A stretch of DNA of 64,000 nucleotides from Ascaris suum (GCA_013433145.1 CM024168.1:5960184-6024183); one strand, 5' to 3'. Counted from the first letter of the stretch, positions 16,184 through 31,000 are shown. Numbers and translations are program-made. Notes: generated by a model from the letters alone, not told the origin.

Positions 16184-19100
16184 ACCGACTAAATACATGG
16201 CATGCAATGGGAATTAAACGTCGTAAAAGTGGTGCGTAATTATAAGCATGAAATGAGACAGCTCGCCAACGACGTTTCTCTCTCAAATACGTCAATAAAG
16301 CCGTTTTTTTTCTCTCGTCTCTTTTTTGCTAATGTAGTATCATTTCTAAGTTTATAGGAAGCGAATGAAGTTCCTGCTCAAATTTTGATTTACTAAAAGG
16401 AATATGTGCGGCTTGTCGAAGATCTGTATTGTCGAAATGAATATTTCTATCCGATGACGAAGAAAAGCGATAAGAGAACGTAGAAGAAAGAAACTTGCGG
16501 GCTTCTTAAGATAAATGAAAAAGAGGAGGTAGGAAGTACAGTCGGCAAACTTAGCTGGTTGGAAACATCGGTGCAGAAAAGAACAACGGGTGCATGGGAA
16601 GAAGGCGGCTCGAATCTCAAGAGCACTTCAGGTACACTCAACTCAAGAGTAGCCACCCTTCAACTTTATCTGCAAAAAATTTGGTGATGTTGGTCAGCAT
16701 TTTAGCGCACAAAAATCAAAGTCAAGTTGTTACCATTTTTTGTTGCCTCTGATGTCGATAAAAACTCGGCGCAAAAGGAAACAACACGGTGAACATGATT
16801 AGAGAGGAACAAATCTAGAAGCGATTCACTTCAAACATCATGGCACCACCATATGTGCTTTTTAATGAATTATTTTCGGTGGCTGGCCGGCCGGGCATAA
16901 AGATACATCACTGTTCGGCTAAAGAAACGCCTTCTAGACAATCGATTACTTTTAAAGCAAAACACCTTTCGAGACATGCTTTCTTCTAGAGGCGCATTTT
17001 GTATGCAAGTGCACCGACAAATACATCAGTTAATAATCATTCTGCAAGAATATGCAAATTTGCATTTGTAGACCACATCGTACCTATGCGAACGAATTTA
17101 TCTATCCCCTTACCTGTTTAATTGAGAGGTCCACTTCCAGAACCACAAAATTAGAGTTGTGAAAATTGGAAGGTATAATTTACACCACAAGATGATCATT
17201 CATACCAACATTTAACTCGAATCATCAACCTAGAAAGAATATTTTAGTATGGCATCTAGATGTTGAGTGTGCATAAATGAACCTAATCTATGCTCGCATA
17301 CTGAATATTTCTTGTAATCTTGTTTTACTTCTACTTGCTGGAAAAGTTATTTCGAATTTAAAGCAGCAGCAGTTGCGGAGAGGGATTTGAAATGGAAACG
17401 CACTAAAGTTTTTGTCTCGTTATTGAGCGAATGACGTCAAATCCACATCTGCATTGCATCAGCTTACATATGATGCAAATATAAAGATAAAAACAGAGCA
17501 TGGAAAAAATTGCAGTCGTCTGACTCCTTAATATTTGTTGAATATTATGCAAGAAAAATTGCAGAAGCACAGTCCAATCAAATAAGATAAGCTGCAAGTC
17601 CAATACATTTGATTTTCGAGTCGATTCCTTCTCAGTCTAATTCCTGCAGCAAATATTTTACCTGCACCAAGAGGTCGTTGTATTTTTTTCTCATTACATC
17701 ATATTTTCTGATTACGATGTTATTCGCATAATTCATGCGCTTACATCGAAAATTAAATGTTGAATTATCATCTGACTTTTGATACTTCTTTGCAACATCA
17801 AAAAACTATCCTTTCATCAGTGCTCCTTTACCATACACTTTAGTAAAATTGTATTTACCAAGTTAGAGGTATGGGACCTGATCAGTATGATCGGCATCAT
17901 AGCTTTATCTCAAAACTTCAAGCTTCGAAAAGAGTTATAGGAAACTTAATGTATCTGAAAATTTGTACAGACCTTAAAACCAAGCAAGCCACACTATATA
18001 CCGACAATGTATACGAGAAGTTGACACGATATGCATCATTTGAATTCAGCTCTACTGAGTAGCAACCTTCAGGACTTCATGACAGGTGAGAGAAATGCGA
18101 TCAAACGCCCTTATGATTTGATTGGTTGCACCACTTGCGTAATCTCCTGTAAAACATTTTTTGGGAGGGGGGGGGGGGGTGGGACTCGATTGGTGCACAC
18201 TGCATGCAATTTTTTCAGCCTTTAAACGTCTGTAATTTCTGTCTAACTGGAAGGATTAATTTCTGTCTAACATTGTGGAATTTGGTTAGGAGGTAAGATT
18301 AGGTCACCTGTTACGCACCATGAGATTTCATAACTGCACCTTGAGTGATGTCCGAGTTGAACCCACTGTATAAATGTGCACACGTATACGCATAAACGAC
18401 ATACATGCGAATATACGATATCGGAATAATGCGATTTTTTATTAGAGCGCATGGAAACCGGTGGTTACCGAACATCGGAGGTACGTAAGAAACGCCCAAA
18501 ACGAATCTTTTGTTGAAAATTTCAACGAGCGGTACGTTCGGTGAAGCGATGAACGATCAGCATGTTTTACTATTCATGAGCAAGTTATGAAACTGGTTCT
18601 CTGATGCTTGGAATGCGAAAGACACATATCGTGCCAGTCCCTTCGGCTACCTTTTCCACATGTTCACTTCTACACAATCGTGTAATCCTTATATGTAATA
18701 CTTCAATACCGATCACCACTTGCTGAGTGGAATTTTAATCAGTTCACAAACAAAACTCATTAAACGGGTAGGGGATAAAAACTCCTTCAGCCGGCGGTAA
18801 CTCAAAAAACAGTTCGGTACTTATGAAGAAGCTCTACTTTAATATAGAAGGACGAATTTGGAAAGCACTGCTTACTGCATTGGGCTTTGCTGCGCAACGT
18901 GAAATTTCTTGAAGAAGCTATGAGCGTCATATCTTACATAAGTTTCAAGAAATGCTGCGAACAACGTGGAGAAAATTTTTGATATTTTATGGTACTCGAA
19001 GTATTTTAGTTGTGAAGCTGGAACTGAACTGACCGACGACAACTATAAAAATGTGCGAACCAAATGCACAGTCGATGTCTGGTCCAAAACAAATTCTTAG

Positions 19101-19209
19101 AGGGCGTTATATATTGTGCATGAAATTTGCTCTTTCCTTAGCTAGCCTTTTATATGCAACGTTTATGACTCATCCAGCGTGGGTTGGTTTCCATGCAACA
19201 TAAAAGCCA
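16184..19209. other. Non-coding, nothing firmly recognised
   Basis: A G/C-richer pocket at 16550-16660 has a coding-like minus-strand frame but no clear splice sites. A G13 run is at 18167-18179. No gene is supported. Confidence 0.35.
18167..18179 (+). repeat. Poly-G run, 13 bp
   Basis: Uninterrupted G13, preceded by GGGA. It is one of six G/C homopolymers in the window. Confidence 0.95.
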
Positions 19210-19637
19210 ATGCTGATTGCTGATCCTCCGAGCATTACGCACTCCCAGTTGACCAGGTAAGACATTTTCCCCACATCTCCACCCTCTCACCTGTGGTGAT
19301 AGTGTGACAGTCAGTCAAGAGGTTATGGAATTGATAAAGTGAAGCGACGACAATCTGGACGAAGTGCAAAAAGATAGCTATAGTGGTATATTTTCTACCC
19401 ACTTTCAACATTCTCATCAATCATATGATAATGAGGTGAGAAAAATGCGATTCATTTGTGACAGCGAGCAACTTTTGGCTCTATTAAACTTGAATAGGTA
19501 ACCCGCGGTTCAAACTTGAGGATGACAAAGGCATGGATGGATTGCGTTGCAACTGCTGGTTAATGCTGAATTATGAAGGTGACTCCGTTTACGCCGTTAA
19601 TTTGCCTCGCCTTGTGAAAATCCAAAGAGGTTTGTGA
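19210..19637 (+). CDS. Candidate exon cluster, unknown protein
   Basis: Three coding-like pieces lie close together. ATG at 19210 opens 15 codons ending in phase 2 at a perfect CAG|GTAAGA donor (19256). A TTTGTGACAG acceptor (19464) opens a short in-phase continuation (19465-19501, run SEQLLALLNLNR) that then stops. Overlapping it in another frame, 19500-19637 reads 45 codons of protein-like sequence (run RFKLEDDKGMDGLRCNCWLM). The last two cannot both be used without an intron too short to be plausible, so the model is unresolved; a frame-shifted pseudogene would explain it. No family is recognised. Confidence 0.25.
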
Positions 19638-20350
19638 ACGGATACTCATTTGGCAGGCAGTTTCTGACCTATGAAAATAGGACCTCTCACTTGAAGCTTT
19701 CCTACAGTGCAGGCCTGATTTTTTTAGCAAATCGCACAGAAGCGAATAGTTTCCTCAAGTTGCCCCCCTTTTCCCTCCTTTCCTCTGTCATTTCAGCTCT
19801 TTCATCGTTATTCCGGTTATCTGACGACTATAAATACGGCTGTTTTGAATTCAATTAAAATTTTGCAACAAATCCGGCTAAATATAATTATTCCTGTAAT
19901 TCTGGCCAGAAACTGTTTCCATATTTATTTAGGTCAGGCTTGCATCAGCATTAGGACCTCATTGGTACGTGAGGTAGGAGGAAAGTGAAAAACACATGGA
20001 GCGGTTGCAGTGAGGCATATTTCCTTCACTACCTGCTGCACTTTTCCTTTCTATGTACGCCTTTCTACTCACTGATCATGTCCAGATATTACTAATTGAC
20101 TCCCGTCTCTCAACTCGGAAAAGATTTCAAGGAGTCCAGAAAACCTCCACAATCCAAAAAACGCTGGAACTATTTATTGAATAAAATAAAGTGAAGAGAA
20201 AAAGCGCACACTAAAGAGTGAACAAACCATTTTTTAAGGTATTAACAAAAGATTCGCATGATCACGAAACTGTTCTCAAAAAATGTCAATTTATGTCGGG
20301 GAAATGCGTTTTGAAAAATCCTTCGATGAATGCCAATGCTAACATTTAAG

Positions 20351-20487
20351 AAAGCTAAAGGAACAGATACGCGTGTGCGTGAAATCAATGAGGGAAAATC
20401 CGACCAGATATGTTCAAATTGCTTGGAAAGGAAAGCGATGATTGGCAGCTCCTCGCTTGGCCCTGTTGACCTAAACGCCGTCAACAG
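20351..20487 (+). CDS. Candidate internal exon, unknown protein
   Basis: Bounded by an ACATTTAAG acceptor and an AACAG|GTGGTC donor, it reads 45 codons (phase 0 in, phase 2 out). Composition is protein-like and includes a CxxC (ICSNCLERK). The frame also stays open slightly upstream to an ATG at 20330. It lies on the same strand as the 19.2-19.6 kb cluster, but I could not join them in phase. No domain is assigned. Confidence 0.28.
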
Positions 20488-23400
20488 GTGGTCGCCATTT
20501 TTTGCTTATGCCTCAAAAAATACAGCACTAATTACCTACTAACTAGCGCAACAAACCCATACTATATTTTATTACGGTGACAATATTTAACTACCGACGT
20601 GATAATCTTGTCAGACAACAAAAAAAAGAGCTTGCGGTATTTACTTTCAACCAATAATAGTTATATTATTATAGTTCATGTAGAGCATGGCCGAAGTTGT
20701 GCGACCTATGTGGAATTGTTGCATACATTTGAATGGCTAACTTTCGAACTTCATTTTTTATTCACATTTACGTGAGCAGTTCCATATTTTTATTGCAAAA
20801 AAAGATTTTTTTTTCCTGAACCCATATATCGTAGAAGAACGTCATAGCGACGCAATTGTCGAGTAAGTTGTGAAATGTGCGACGGGATTTTTCCTGAACC
20901 CTCCCTAACCCTATTGATCCTTTGCATATAAAGAAAAGATTAAGTTGGAGATAAGCAAAAATGAGCAAGAAGCGCAATTTTGATTAGTTATTTCTCTTGT
21001 AAAGAAGACTTGTTGCAACATCCACCACCCAACACAAATATTCTAACAGTAAATTTCATTTTCGTTATATTCGCTTTTCAAAATTTCCAAAGAATTGAAA
21101 TTTTTGGCTAAATTTTAAAGATGGAGATGCCTTCTAAGGAATGTGGGGAAACTCGGAGTGATGGCTCTTTGAAGGAGAGGGCGATCTGAGGTCATGTACT
21201 GGAATTGGCATCGGTATTCATCGTTCAAGAAACAGCCATTTCTTTAAGCGTTTTCTTATATGTGAAAGTTCACAAAACCTCTACTTTTTTAGTGACTATT
21301 ATTGCATTTGCTGATCAAAAGAAAATACGATATGATATGATTGCAGATTTAGAATGCTATCATTGGATCCTAAACAATGATATTTAGTTCGGCCATATTT
21401 GTTTCATCCTCAAATCCCGACACTTATCGAGAAAATTTTGTTCCACTCGTAAATGACCATCACGTCCATACAAATCCGAATAATCTGCCGATGTGAACTT
21501 TTTTGCAAAGCTCTCGCTTATGCATTCTGTTCCAGAAAATGTGGAGAGATAACCGTATGAATGCCAAAAAGCAAATAAATTTCAACTGGCGGAACGCTCA
21601 AAATGGAAATTTAAATTTTTTCGCAAAATTTCATCACATCAGTTCATAAAACGACTTGCAAATAAATGCGGTGCGAACTGGAATTGAAATAGATAAGAAT
21701 AGATCGAAATGAGCAAATTCAACGAAATTAATTAAAGCGGTCCGCTAAAAACAAAAATGCAATGTGTTTATCGAAAAGGGTTATGCTCATGCGAAATCTG
21801 ATAGTATGCAAAGTTGTTTGTCGATAAAATTGCATTTCATGGTCTTTATAAAACATTTTATCCAATGCGCAGCATTAACTCATTGCAATTCCCCATTTGC
21901 AAATCTTTATTTATACATCACTCATATGATAAACTCAGAAAAAGAAAAACTAGTACCATCACAACACTAAAACTTTGAGCAGCAAGTTGTAAGCGAAGTG
22001 AATTCAATATCAAAACTGAATTTCCTTGAAATTATTTCGCATCCGAGTTTCAATAACAAAATGCGCTTCGTCGTATCATTCTAGACAATTTAAAGAAGAT
22101 TTTACATTGCGGTTTTCAAAGCATTTAGCGCTCTTGATGGTCAGCAAATAGTAAAACTTGCTCAATGATGCATTCATTTTTTTTTTCAAGCCAGCCAACA
22201 GCTTACATAAGTCTTCTGTAAAAGGAGATTCATTCGCTAGCAAGTTCAACCTCACACTTACAAAAGACTTAAAGATGCAAGCTGGATCACTTGCAAAATA
22301 CAACCTGACTGAGTGCAAAATATATGCAAATTTTTTTGAAATCTTTGAATAAATATAACGCTGAATATGACATGCATGCAAATGTGATCTCGCCCAAATA
22401 TAATTTGCAAACTGAAATTTACAAAACATAAATAACAGCGGTCAGTTTTTAGTGTTCAAAGGGGAAAGTAACTGTGAAGCAAATGTATATTGAGTGCGGA
22501 GTAGAGAGAACAAGTCGCCGAGCGATGCGCTCAAATTACGACAATTCAGCAAATATTGGCTCGCTCAGTGGCGCTGTATGTTCAGCAATAACACTGTCTG
22601 TACTATGTGCTTCTTTTCTCAGTCACCAAAATAGCTAACAATGACCGTAAACATCTATCACAGATGTAATAGAAACAAAACAATGACACTGAAACACCAA
22701 AAATTTCCAAAATTTAATGTGATCTGAAAGTCTGACGCTAATTTATCGCTCAGGCGTTTTACCAGTTGAACCATTAAGCCGTAATCCTCTCAACAGCGAT
22801 GAATTTACCGCTATATGAAAATATAAGAAAATAACCCGTTGGAATAAAAACAATAATCGAAACATGATAATATAATCGCAAAAGAGTAAAGCACTTGGAA
22901 AAACCGGTTAGCGAAGAGCTTTTTTGCATTCAAGCTGCCCAAATATTTGCACATATAATAAAATCGGCCGGGCGATGAGGTGAAGACGGTAAAAATAGTA
23001 AGGTTTCGGCTGCAGAGTGAAACAAGTGGTCACTCGCACAAAAAAGTGACCGCAAGGGACACATTTTTGTTAAAATTTATTGCGAGAGGCTGATATTATC
23101 ATGCAAAATGCAAAAATGACCTCTTCCTTTGCCTCCTCTCCCTTTCATTTTCTTCCTCCCAGCATTGCTTCCTCATTTGTCATGCAACTTCGAAAAAACT
23201 GATCTTCAAATGTGGATTTCACATCCAGGTGGTCATTAATGCCTCCATAGGAGCCCACTTTATGCCCCAGAAAAACAATAGCGAAGATATGTGCCATATA
23301 TAATCTCCAGTATAAGAAAGTGTCCAGTTCAAAGCATATTTCTGCCCATCAAATTCACCTCTAATTAAATTCTTAATACCCATAAAAAATTCAAAGGCTG

Positions 23401-26400
23401 CACTTGTCTTTAAGCACTTCTGTGCTGCTACCTTTAACAATTCTATTCCTTTAATAAACATGTCCTGTGACGTTACAATGAGAGCAGTATTTAATTAAAA
23501 ATGAATTTCTTTGAATAAAATACCTTAGCAATATTCAACTAACACGAAAATAAGAAAGATCTGAACTGTTCGCTTTTATTTATCTATTCAAATTGATATA
23601 AGATTCAAACGGCCAATGAAATAATCAACCTGAAGAGGACGATAGGAGACGCCATTATGCAAAAAACAAGCCCAAATTATAAAACATGGATGAAATTTTA
23701 CTAACTCTTTTCCCGACAGGTGAATTGCACCTGAAAAGTAGTCGAGAAATAGCGAGGCGAAATAAAGAAATAGTACAGTGGAATTCGAGAGGTGGCAGCC
23801 CGCAAGGATGAGTCTGGATAGCTGAGCGCTGCACAACTGGATGGATACAGGTGGCTTGTGCTTGGTATGATTGGCAAAACACTTCGATGGCCGACTGGCT
23901 GACTGCCTTATCGCAAACATAAACGCGCTTCTTCGAACATGTTACAGTTTGTACAAGTGCAACCACACCACTACGTGCATTTATTATATATTACAATTTC
24001 CGATTGTCTCTTTATTGACTCCATCACACTAGGAAGACATTATTAATTCTAATTTTATAAGAGCGGAGGCTTATAAGCATGCAGAGGCATTATTACGGTG
24101 CAATACCGCCATATATGCACGAATGCGAGCCCCAAGAACAGGAACCATAGGCTGGAGAATTAGATAATTAGAAGGGCTCTCACACGAACACAGCTCTCTT
24201 GCTGAACACAACGCCCCACTTGAAAGAGATGAATTTTGAAGGAAATCTACAACTGACGTTTTAAAAACGTTGAAAACTTGATCCGGTATTATATACGGAA
24301 AAGTACTTAAATATCTACCTAAACAAGTGAAACAAAAAAAAAGTCGTCAGAAACAAAATCCAGTTGATTATTGCTTCCTCCAGAATCATAAAAAGTGGAA
24401 CTTCCGGACTTCCATTGAGATGAGCACTGGGGCTTTAATGCTGCTTTCATGCCTCCAGCGGTGCAGCCAATCAAGCCAGCCATAGGCACGTTCCCACTCT
24501 AACAATAACTGCAGCTGGCACGATATGCCTGCTTTTTTTGTCTTCCGTTCACCTGATCAACCAATTCTATAAGACATCAACAAAGAAAAATACATGCAAA
24601 AATAATATCTTCATTTTTAAATCGATGCAACCATCCTTTCAAATCGTTTACAAAAGACCTTTATCCGTTGCCCAACATGCGCAAAACGGAAACCCACTCA
24701 GATGAAAGTGCACATAAATGGCACGTTGACATTTCTGTAGATCTTATAGACGTTGATAGATCAATGTGAAGTATGTGCAGTACAGATGTACATGCCATGG
24801 AGCACATTATATATGCTTTGACTTCAGTTGTTGCGCGAGTTGAAACTACCAGCCAGTCAGATAAACAGACAATCAGACATGCATAAACACAGATATGGTA
24901 CTCCTATTATGTGCTTCTGTAAAGCAAAGCTTTTCTCATAACAGTCCATCGATTAGAGGTATTTTCATCAGTGCCATTCAGATTTACTGAGTCGAACTAA
25001 AGGGCATCAATACAGAATTATTTGAACTAATCAATGAACCCCAAATTTCTAGCTCTAGAATAGAGAAGCTTTCAGCTTTCACGAGCGATTAGCCTTCAAC
25101 GTTGTTCCCCAGGTGCGTACCGCACAATTCATAACTCCACCTTCTCTTGCTCAACGATCTGTTTTTCTCAACCACTCCATGCTTTATCCCTATTCTACCT
25201 CACTCCCCTTCTCCACTGCTTCCACAGTGGAAAAGTCGCCAATTTTTTTGAACTCACCGAACAAAGTTTACCACTCCAAAACTAGGAATAATCGTCCCGA
25301 TAAACTAAAAGTTAACCATCTTTTACACGAAAAATTAGCAAACGACGTAGAAAAAAAGGTGACAGTTCATTGAAAGATGCATTGCAAACAAATGAATTTA
25401 TATTTACATAGGGGCACAGAAAAAGATTTTCACACAAAGGGAATGAACGCCAACGAACACACTTGGGAGCGTGCTTAAAGACGGTCATACAAACACGGAA
25501 CATCGCCACCGTGGTCGTGTGTGGAGGGCGGCGATGCTCTCTCTTCACCTAAGAAGCGCTTTTTGAAATGCCCACTTCACCGCATATGAATAAGTATACA
25601 GTCGTCAAGTGCATCTATTTCACCTCCCCAATGCAATAAATCCCTCCACCCTCTTCTAAAATACAACCTGAACAAAACAACTTATTTAGTATACAACCTC
25701 AAATATGAACTCTACTCTAAATATCTTGTGAATTCCGATGTCGATTACTCGTCCACTCCAAACAGTCGGTTATATGAACACTTTTAAGTATTATTTACAA
25801 GTTCTTTAATAAAGTCAAACTTATCCACTCGATCAGGTGACCGATGATAGGTTACTGCATTATTTTCGGTTTTGAAGAGATAGGAAATCAACAAGTTCTA
25901 AACAAACTTGGTAGTTGAAGAGCAATCAAACAAAGTAAGAAGAAGACAAATCCGACATGACCTCGACCTAAGAATCAGAAATAGGAGAATCGATCCAAGA
26001 AAGTATGAGATTCAAACAGAACAAAAAAATGAAGAGAAACAATTACAAATCTATTATTTTCGAACGATCCAACTCAAATTTGCACTCACATTTTATCACT
26101 TAGAGGCAGAAATATACCTGCAGCTCGAGACAAAGGCAGCAGCCGCTCTTGCTTTCTTCCTATCTTCACCACCCATTCCCATTAGAAATTGCGGCCTAAG
26201 AAAATTTAAAGTTGAAGTTTTCTGCTCTACTTTAACGAGCGAAAGTGATTTGTTTCATTGCTTGATACAACTAAGACGGAAATGCGGGGGCGTGATCGGT
26301 GCATCGCTCCAGCAAAACACATTGGCCTAGGCTCAACCTTGATCAAGAAAATTAACTTCAAACTGTTCCCTCCAATAGCTGAAAAGAATTTTGAGCCACT

Positions 26401-27919
26401 TCATTCTGGATCCATTAAAAACGGACCAGGATCTCACATCGCATCTAAATATTATTCGATTCGAAATTTAAAGACCATCTTATTTTGGATCCATATCCAG
26501 TTCCAGTTGAGGTTCAACCTGATCTGCTGATCTTGTGACCACAAAGAGAGACGAGACTGATTTCAGTCACATTAAAAAACAAATAAAAAATTGGAGAGGA
26601 AAAGTTTGTGTTAATGTATGATCAATTTATCAGCAACGTTTTCGAACACTGACAGAAAACAAAAATTTCACTGTGAGCCATAAAACAAATAGCTTATGGA
26701 TGGGGTAAAAAGAGAAGCAGGTTAGCACACCTACCACGATAAGCGTTTTCGCATACCCCTCCTTCCAGCGTTCACCCTACCAAACTGTTTCAGTTGCTAT
26801 CGACTAATACTAAAGATGCAAAATAATGCCTTCTTACTTTGATTAACTCTCTGGTTGACACAAAGTTTTTAAAAAAATTTTTGTTCGTTCCCTGTACAGA
26901 AACCGTGAAATGAAAAACCGAGTGGTGTAAAATGCACATAACACTTCCCCCACCCCCCCCCCCCCCCAGAATATTTGTAGCTTCTTTCAAAGTGAAGTCT
27001 AGTCGAGGACTTCAACTTGTCGTGTACGGTGTAACCACCAAATTTGTAGTTTAGCCTTACTGCTTTCCGAATTCAAACTACCAGAAAGACAGATATACAC
27101 GGGTGCATCCGCATAAACATGGCAGTTACCACAATGCATTTTTTGCAGAAAACTCGCAAAAATGCTCAGAAAGAACTGAAGGGACAATGAGAGAAGGGAG
27201 GGAAGGGAGGGGTGGACGGACAATATAAGAAACACATCTATGCGGATGATTCACCTATCTAATACATAAGCAGCAACTGGAAGCAACCTCCTTTAAATGG
27301 CAATGATACTTAGGAGAAGCTCCTGGGCTTACACTGCTTTGAGTCTCATCGTGTAAAGGTTATGCTTGCCTTGTGAAGTTTTAAAACAGTACTCGCTGCT
27401 CTAGCAGCTAGCATTCAAACGGTTCAAACAGTTACGCAATAATAAGGCAAAGCCGTTCCTGGATAACACGATTAAGCAAGTTTAATATAAAAACATTGGG
27501 AAATTGACGCTTAACAGCAGATGAATCTTGAAGCAGGTGCTAGCTACGTGTGGCTTTAAAATGAAGCACTGATGTTCACGAATGTGGCAACCAAATTATT
27601 GGCCGAATTCAAAGGAGCTCTGACAGCACATTCCTTGCTCCTTTTCACAAAGAGATTAATCAAAAAGCCCAAGGAAAAGAATCTAAAAATCAATTGGCGC
27701 GGTGATCTAAAATCAAACGTGTTTCTCAAAACAGCGGAACAAGTGGTAAAAGTTTTCTTGAAAGGAAAAAATGTCCAATTACCCGAATACGAATCTATTT
27801 CAATTTATTCATCCATAATACCCGAAATGTGGGAAGTACAATATAATACAGTTTACAAAGTACATTGATGTTAACTGTTATCAGTTCAAAGCAACGCTTT
27901 TCTAATAATAAAACCCGCA
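20488..27919. other. Gene-poor stretch
   Basis: No exon was supported on either strand. The longest open frames here (25908-26330 plus; 22076-22429 and 23588-23920 minus) have low-complexity or chance-like composition. It contains a C15 run and the tRNA A-box-like patch noted under rejected items. Confidence 0.35.
26953..26967 (-). repeat. Poly-G run (C15 on plus strand)
   Basis: Uninterrupted C15 preceded by CCCCCA; G-rich on the minus strand. Confidence 0.95.
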
Positions 27920-28038
27920 TCACAATTCAGTGGGGAAGCTGCAGTCACGCGAATTACTCGACAGATCTGTGGTCGCAATTCCGCCGCTCAGGTAACGCTG
28001 CAATCGACGTACCGTTTCAGTTGCATCAATATGATGAC
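27920..28038 (-). CDS. Candidate gene at 28-32 kb: terminal exon
   Basis: The acceptor TTTTTTTTCGTTTTAG|G is close to the nematode ideal. Entry is in phase 1, followed by 38 codons (run HHIDATETVRRLQRYLSGGI) and TGA at 27920-27922. Among the candidate pieces this has the best acceptor. Confidence 0.5.
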
Positions 28039-31000
28039 CTAAAACGAAAAAAAACCCATTTAGGAAAGGTTGACGCGGGACTAATGAGCCGTTAAACTTG
28101 CAAATCCAGAATGGCGCCATCACAATGAAGTGTCCATTTTATCAGGCGTTAAAACCTGTCGCCCTGTCGTTGCATGTCTGTCGATTTGTCGTTGCCTATC
28201 CATCGGTTTCGTTCTATGATCATCGATTTGTCGTATTATGTTCACGTCTATTCGCTTTTTTCGCAGGCCCAACGACGAAAATGAACCATCATCAACGTTC
28301 AATCACCTATTCGAATAGGAATTACATGCTGAGTTGACTAATCAGTCTCCAGGTCAGCTGAAGGCAGTAGATGTGAAAGCTGTTCGTCCATGAAGGCCAA
28401 CTGCCTAACGAAAAATTTTATGCAAATTAGATTAGGAATTTCTTTGGGTTTGGCTTACCTGTGCCGTGTAGTTGTGAGACCAACCTGTGGAAGCATTAAA
28501 CGTATTTGAAAAGTTCATTCGAAGCTACATTAATGAGTATCACTTTCCTTCATTCCTCACTGCCTACTAGTAAACCCGTGAGATTATGAAAGGTATGTTA
28601 TCGGCAAAAAATGTCACTCATACGTAACAACAAAAATGCTACCGATAAATTGTGTTAGGTAGTATTAAGAGAAACAAAAGATATCACTCGGAAAATTATA
28701 CTGCTAATAAAAAACAACAAAAAAAAACACTGCTAAGTTATGCCAAGAATAAAAGATAATTTAAAAAATATGGGGCAAAGCTGTATAGGAAGACTCATAA
28801 CCGAATATATGTCATCGCAGAGAAAATGAGTAACCATGACGAGGGGAAAGAAGTTGATTGTTACGGCAAAAAAGGCACTAAACGCTCGTTATAGGCCGCA
28901 TACTCCCGATGACTCTCTTTTATTGAACCGAATGGGATAATCACAATGACCGACCGCACATTTTCGAACGTCGATTTGCAGTAATGGCCACGGATAAAAA
29001 TTGCCATTGAATTCATAGTTTGATACATTTTCAAATAATTATTCTCTTCAAGTGCAGCAATTAAATGTTACACATCCTGATCAGTATCGATTTCTTCTAT
29101 CGGAATGATCGATAATCACTAAGACAACGGCATTACATTTGAAACTGTGCTCAATCCGATCACGTGCGATATTCTTTTAGTGAGTGAATAAATTCTGTGG
29201 CTTCAATTTAGGTTTGAGGACGGAAGGGAGCGAAGGAATGGGGTTTTTTATGCAAATAAAAGGCTCATCAATGGGCAATTGGAGCATTTAGACGACGGCT
29301 GCTCAAATAGGACGAGTAAAACTCATATCCTTAAACTAGTAGAAATGCAGCCATCAAATCGACAAATAAATCAGGAGGAAGGAAAAGAATAGAAAGCGAA
29401 GCGCTCAATGAGCATGAAGAATCCGAACTCATGTCTTGGATCCATCATGCACTCACTCTCTCAAAAAAGAAAGCGCTTCAATTATTTGCCTCTTTGAAAG
29501 TGTGTCTTAGTTAAAAGCCACGTTAACTAACACTCACATTTTTAGGTTATATAGTTACAATTATTTCATTAATTGTATTTTGGGGCATATGGCATTTCTC
29601 ATCTTCGGTTGACAATTACCTGTGCATTATGGTACCTATCGGATCGCGTGACTAAACACCAACAGAACATGGCCTGCGATTTTTCACACCTTGACGCCAC
29701 GAGTCTTTTACAGAGACATGTTTTCGGTAGTTTCATCGCATGCCTTGTGCGATGGTAGCTTAAACACCAACCAGCTGAGGATAGTTTGAGAGCCTCGCTT
29801 GATGACTAAGCGCTCAATTGCATAACTAAGTTGCTCGGCTGGTGATGACTCCTCCTCATTTTCAGGTATGGTCAATAATGCGGCATGATTAACCATGTCC
29901 ACGTGAATGCGAGGAGCGTAGTTCGGCTGTGAAGCATTTCTAGATCAAGCGCATTGTAAACAATACCTGCTAGTACTAGATTACAATCGCCACAGGTAAA
30001 TAAAAGCATTGCGGCTCCGATAACTTCTCACCCTCATCATATGCAAAAGTCATCTGGACAATGCGCGCCTTCCGACTACATTGTGTGCAGGCTATAGCGC
30101 CGCTAGTCGTTCTATTGAAAAAAAATCATTGTGTCCATTTGTATAATTTTATGAGGTTTTCATAAAGGTGTAATCCAGAAAACGAATCGCAGCCAAACTA
30201 TCAGCTGCATTACTTACTGCTTCAGGGCAAATGAACTGCATTTTGCACGTATTTGCCTAACAGGGATGATTGCTGCAATATGAGAAGTGTTACAGATATT
30301 TGACTTAAGTCAATACTATAGAGTTTAAATGACGAATGCGAAACGGTAAATAAGGAATATTAACGAAATCATATAAAGCCGTAATATATTATTCCCATCT
30401 AAGCAAGCACTTTGCCAGTCAGCTTTCCGCCTTCTGCTTTTATAACTCAGAACCTTTCAGTTTCATGTAAGTAGGCAGCATCGGACATTTGCGCCATGCA
30501 AAACAATAGTGCTGCAATAGCAATGCCATACAAAACCCCTCCATTTTGAAAGCATTTTTATGAAGCAAACCGCTGAATTGTTATATTTTATTACTGGATA
30601 TAGCAACATGCTTTCCACTTCTCATCTCCTCTATCTAGCAGTTCGAAGCTACTGTGCAATTAAGCCTTAACTAAAAATTACAATACTGCAAAAATTGAGT
30701 CGCTAGAAAACAAAAGAAGAGAAAGAACGTAAAAGCGGAAATAAACGTTAAAAAGTTGTGGCATTAGTGAAGGAAATCGAATTGAAAAGGTTGATGTGTT
30801 ATGAATCTCCACATTCGCTATTATTATTAAATGTTTTTTTTGCAATGTGGAGAAATAAAAATGCATGTGGACAGCCATAAAATTTCACAAAAATTTGAAT
30901 GGATTTATCCACTGCAGATTTATCCATTGCAGTTACACCGTTCAAACGTGCGAGACCACTGCAAACTTGTTTATGTGCACCTACAGTGCGCAACACTCTC

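Noticed and set aside
22740..22815. tRNA-like A box (TGGTTCAACTGG) on the minus strand
   Set aside because: No matching B box, acceptor stem or T arm; too little to call even a pseudogene.
24515..24530. Calling the GCACATATCGTGCCA motif a known regulatory site
   Set aside because: I know no nematode factor with this exact site; reported as an unexplained repeat word only.
25908..26330. 140-codon plus-strand open frame
   Set aside because: Purine-biased, Lys/Arg/Gln-rich start and no splice or initiation context; looks like compositional chance.
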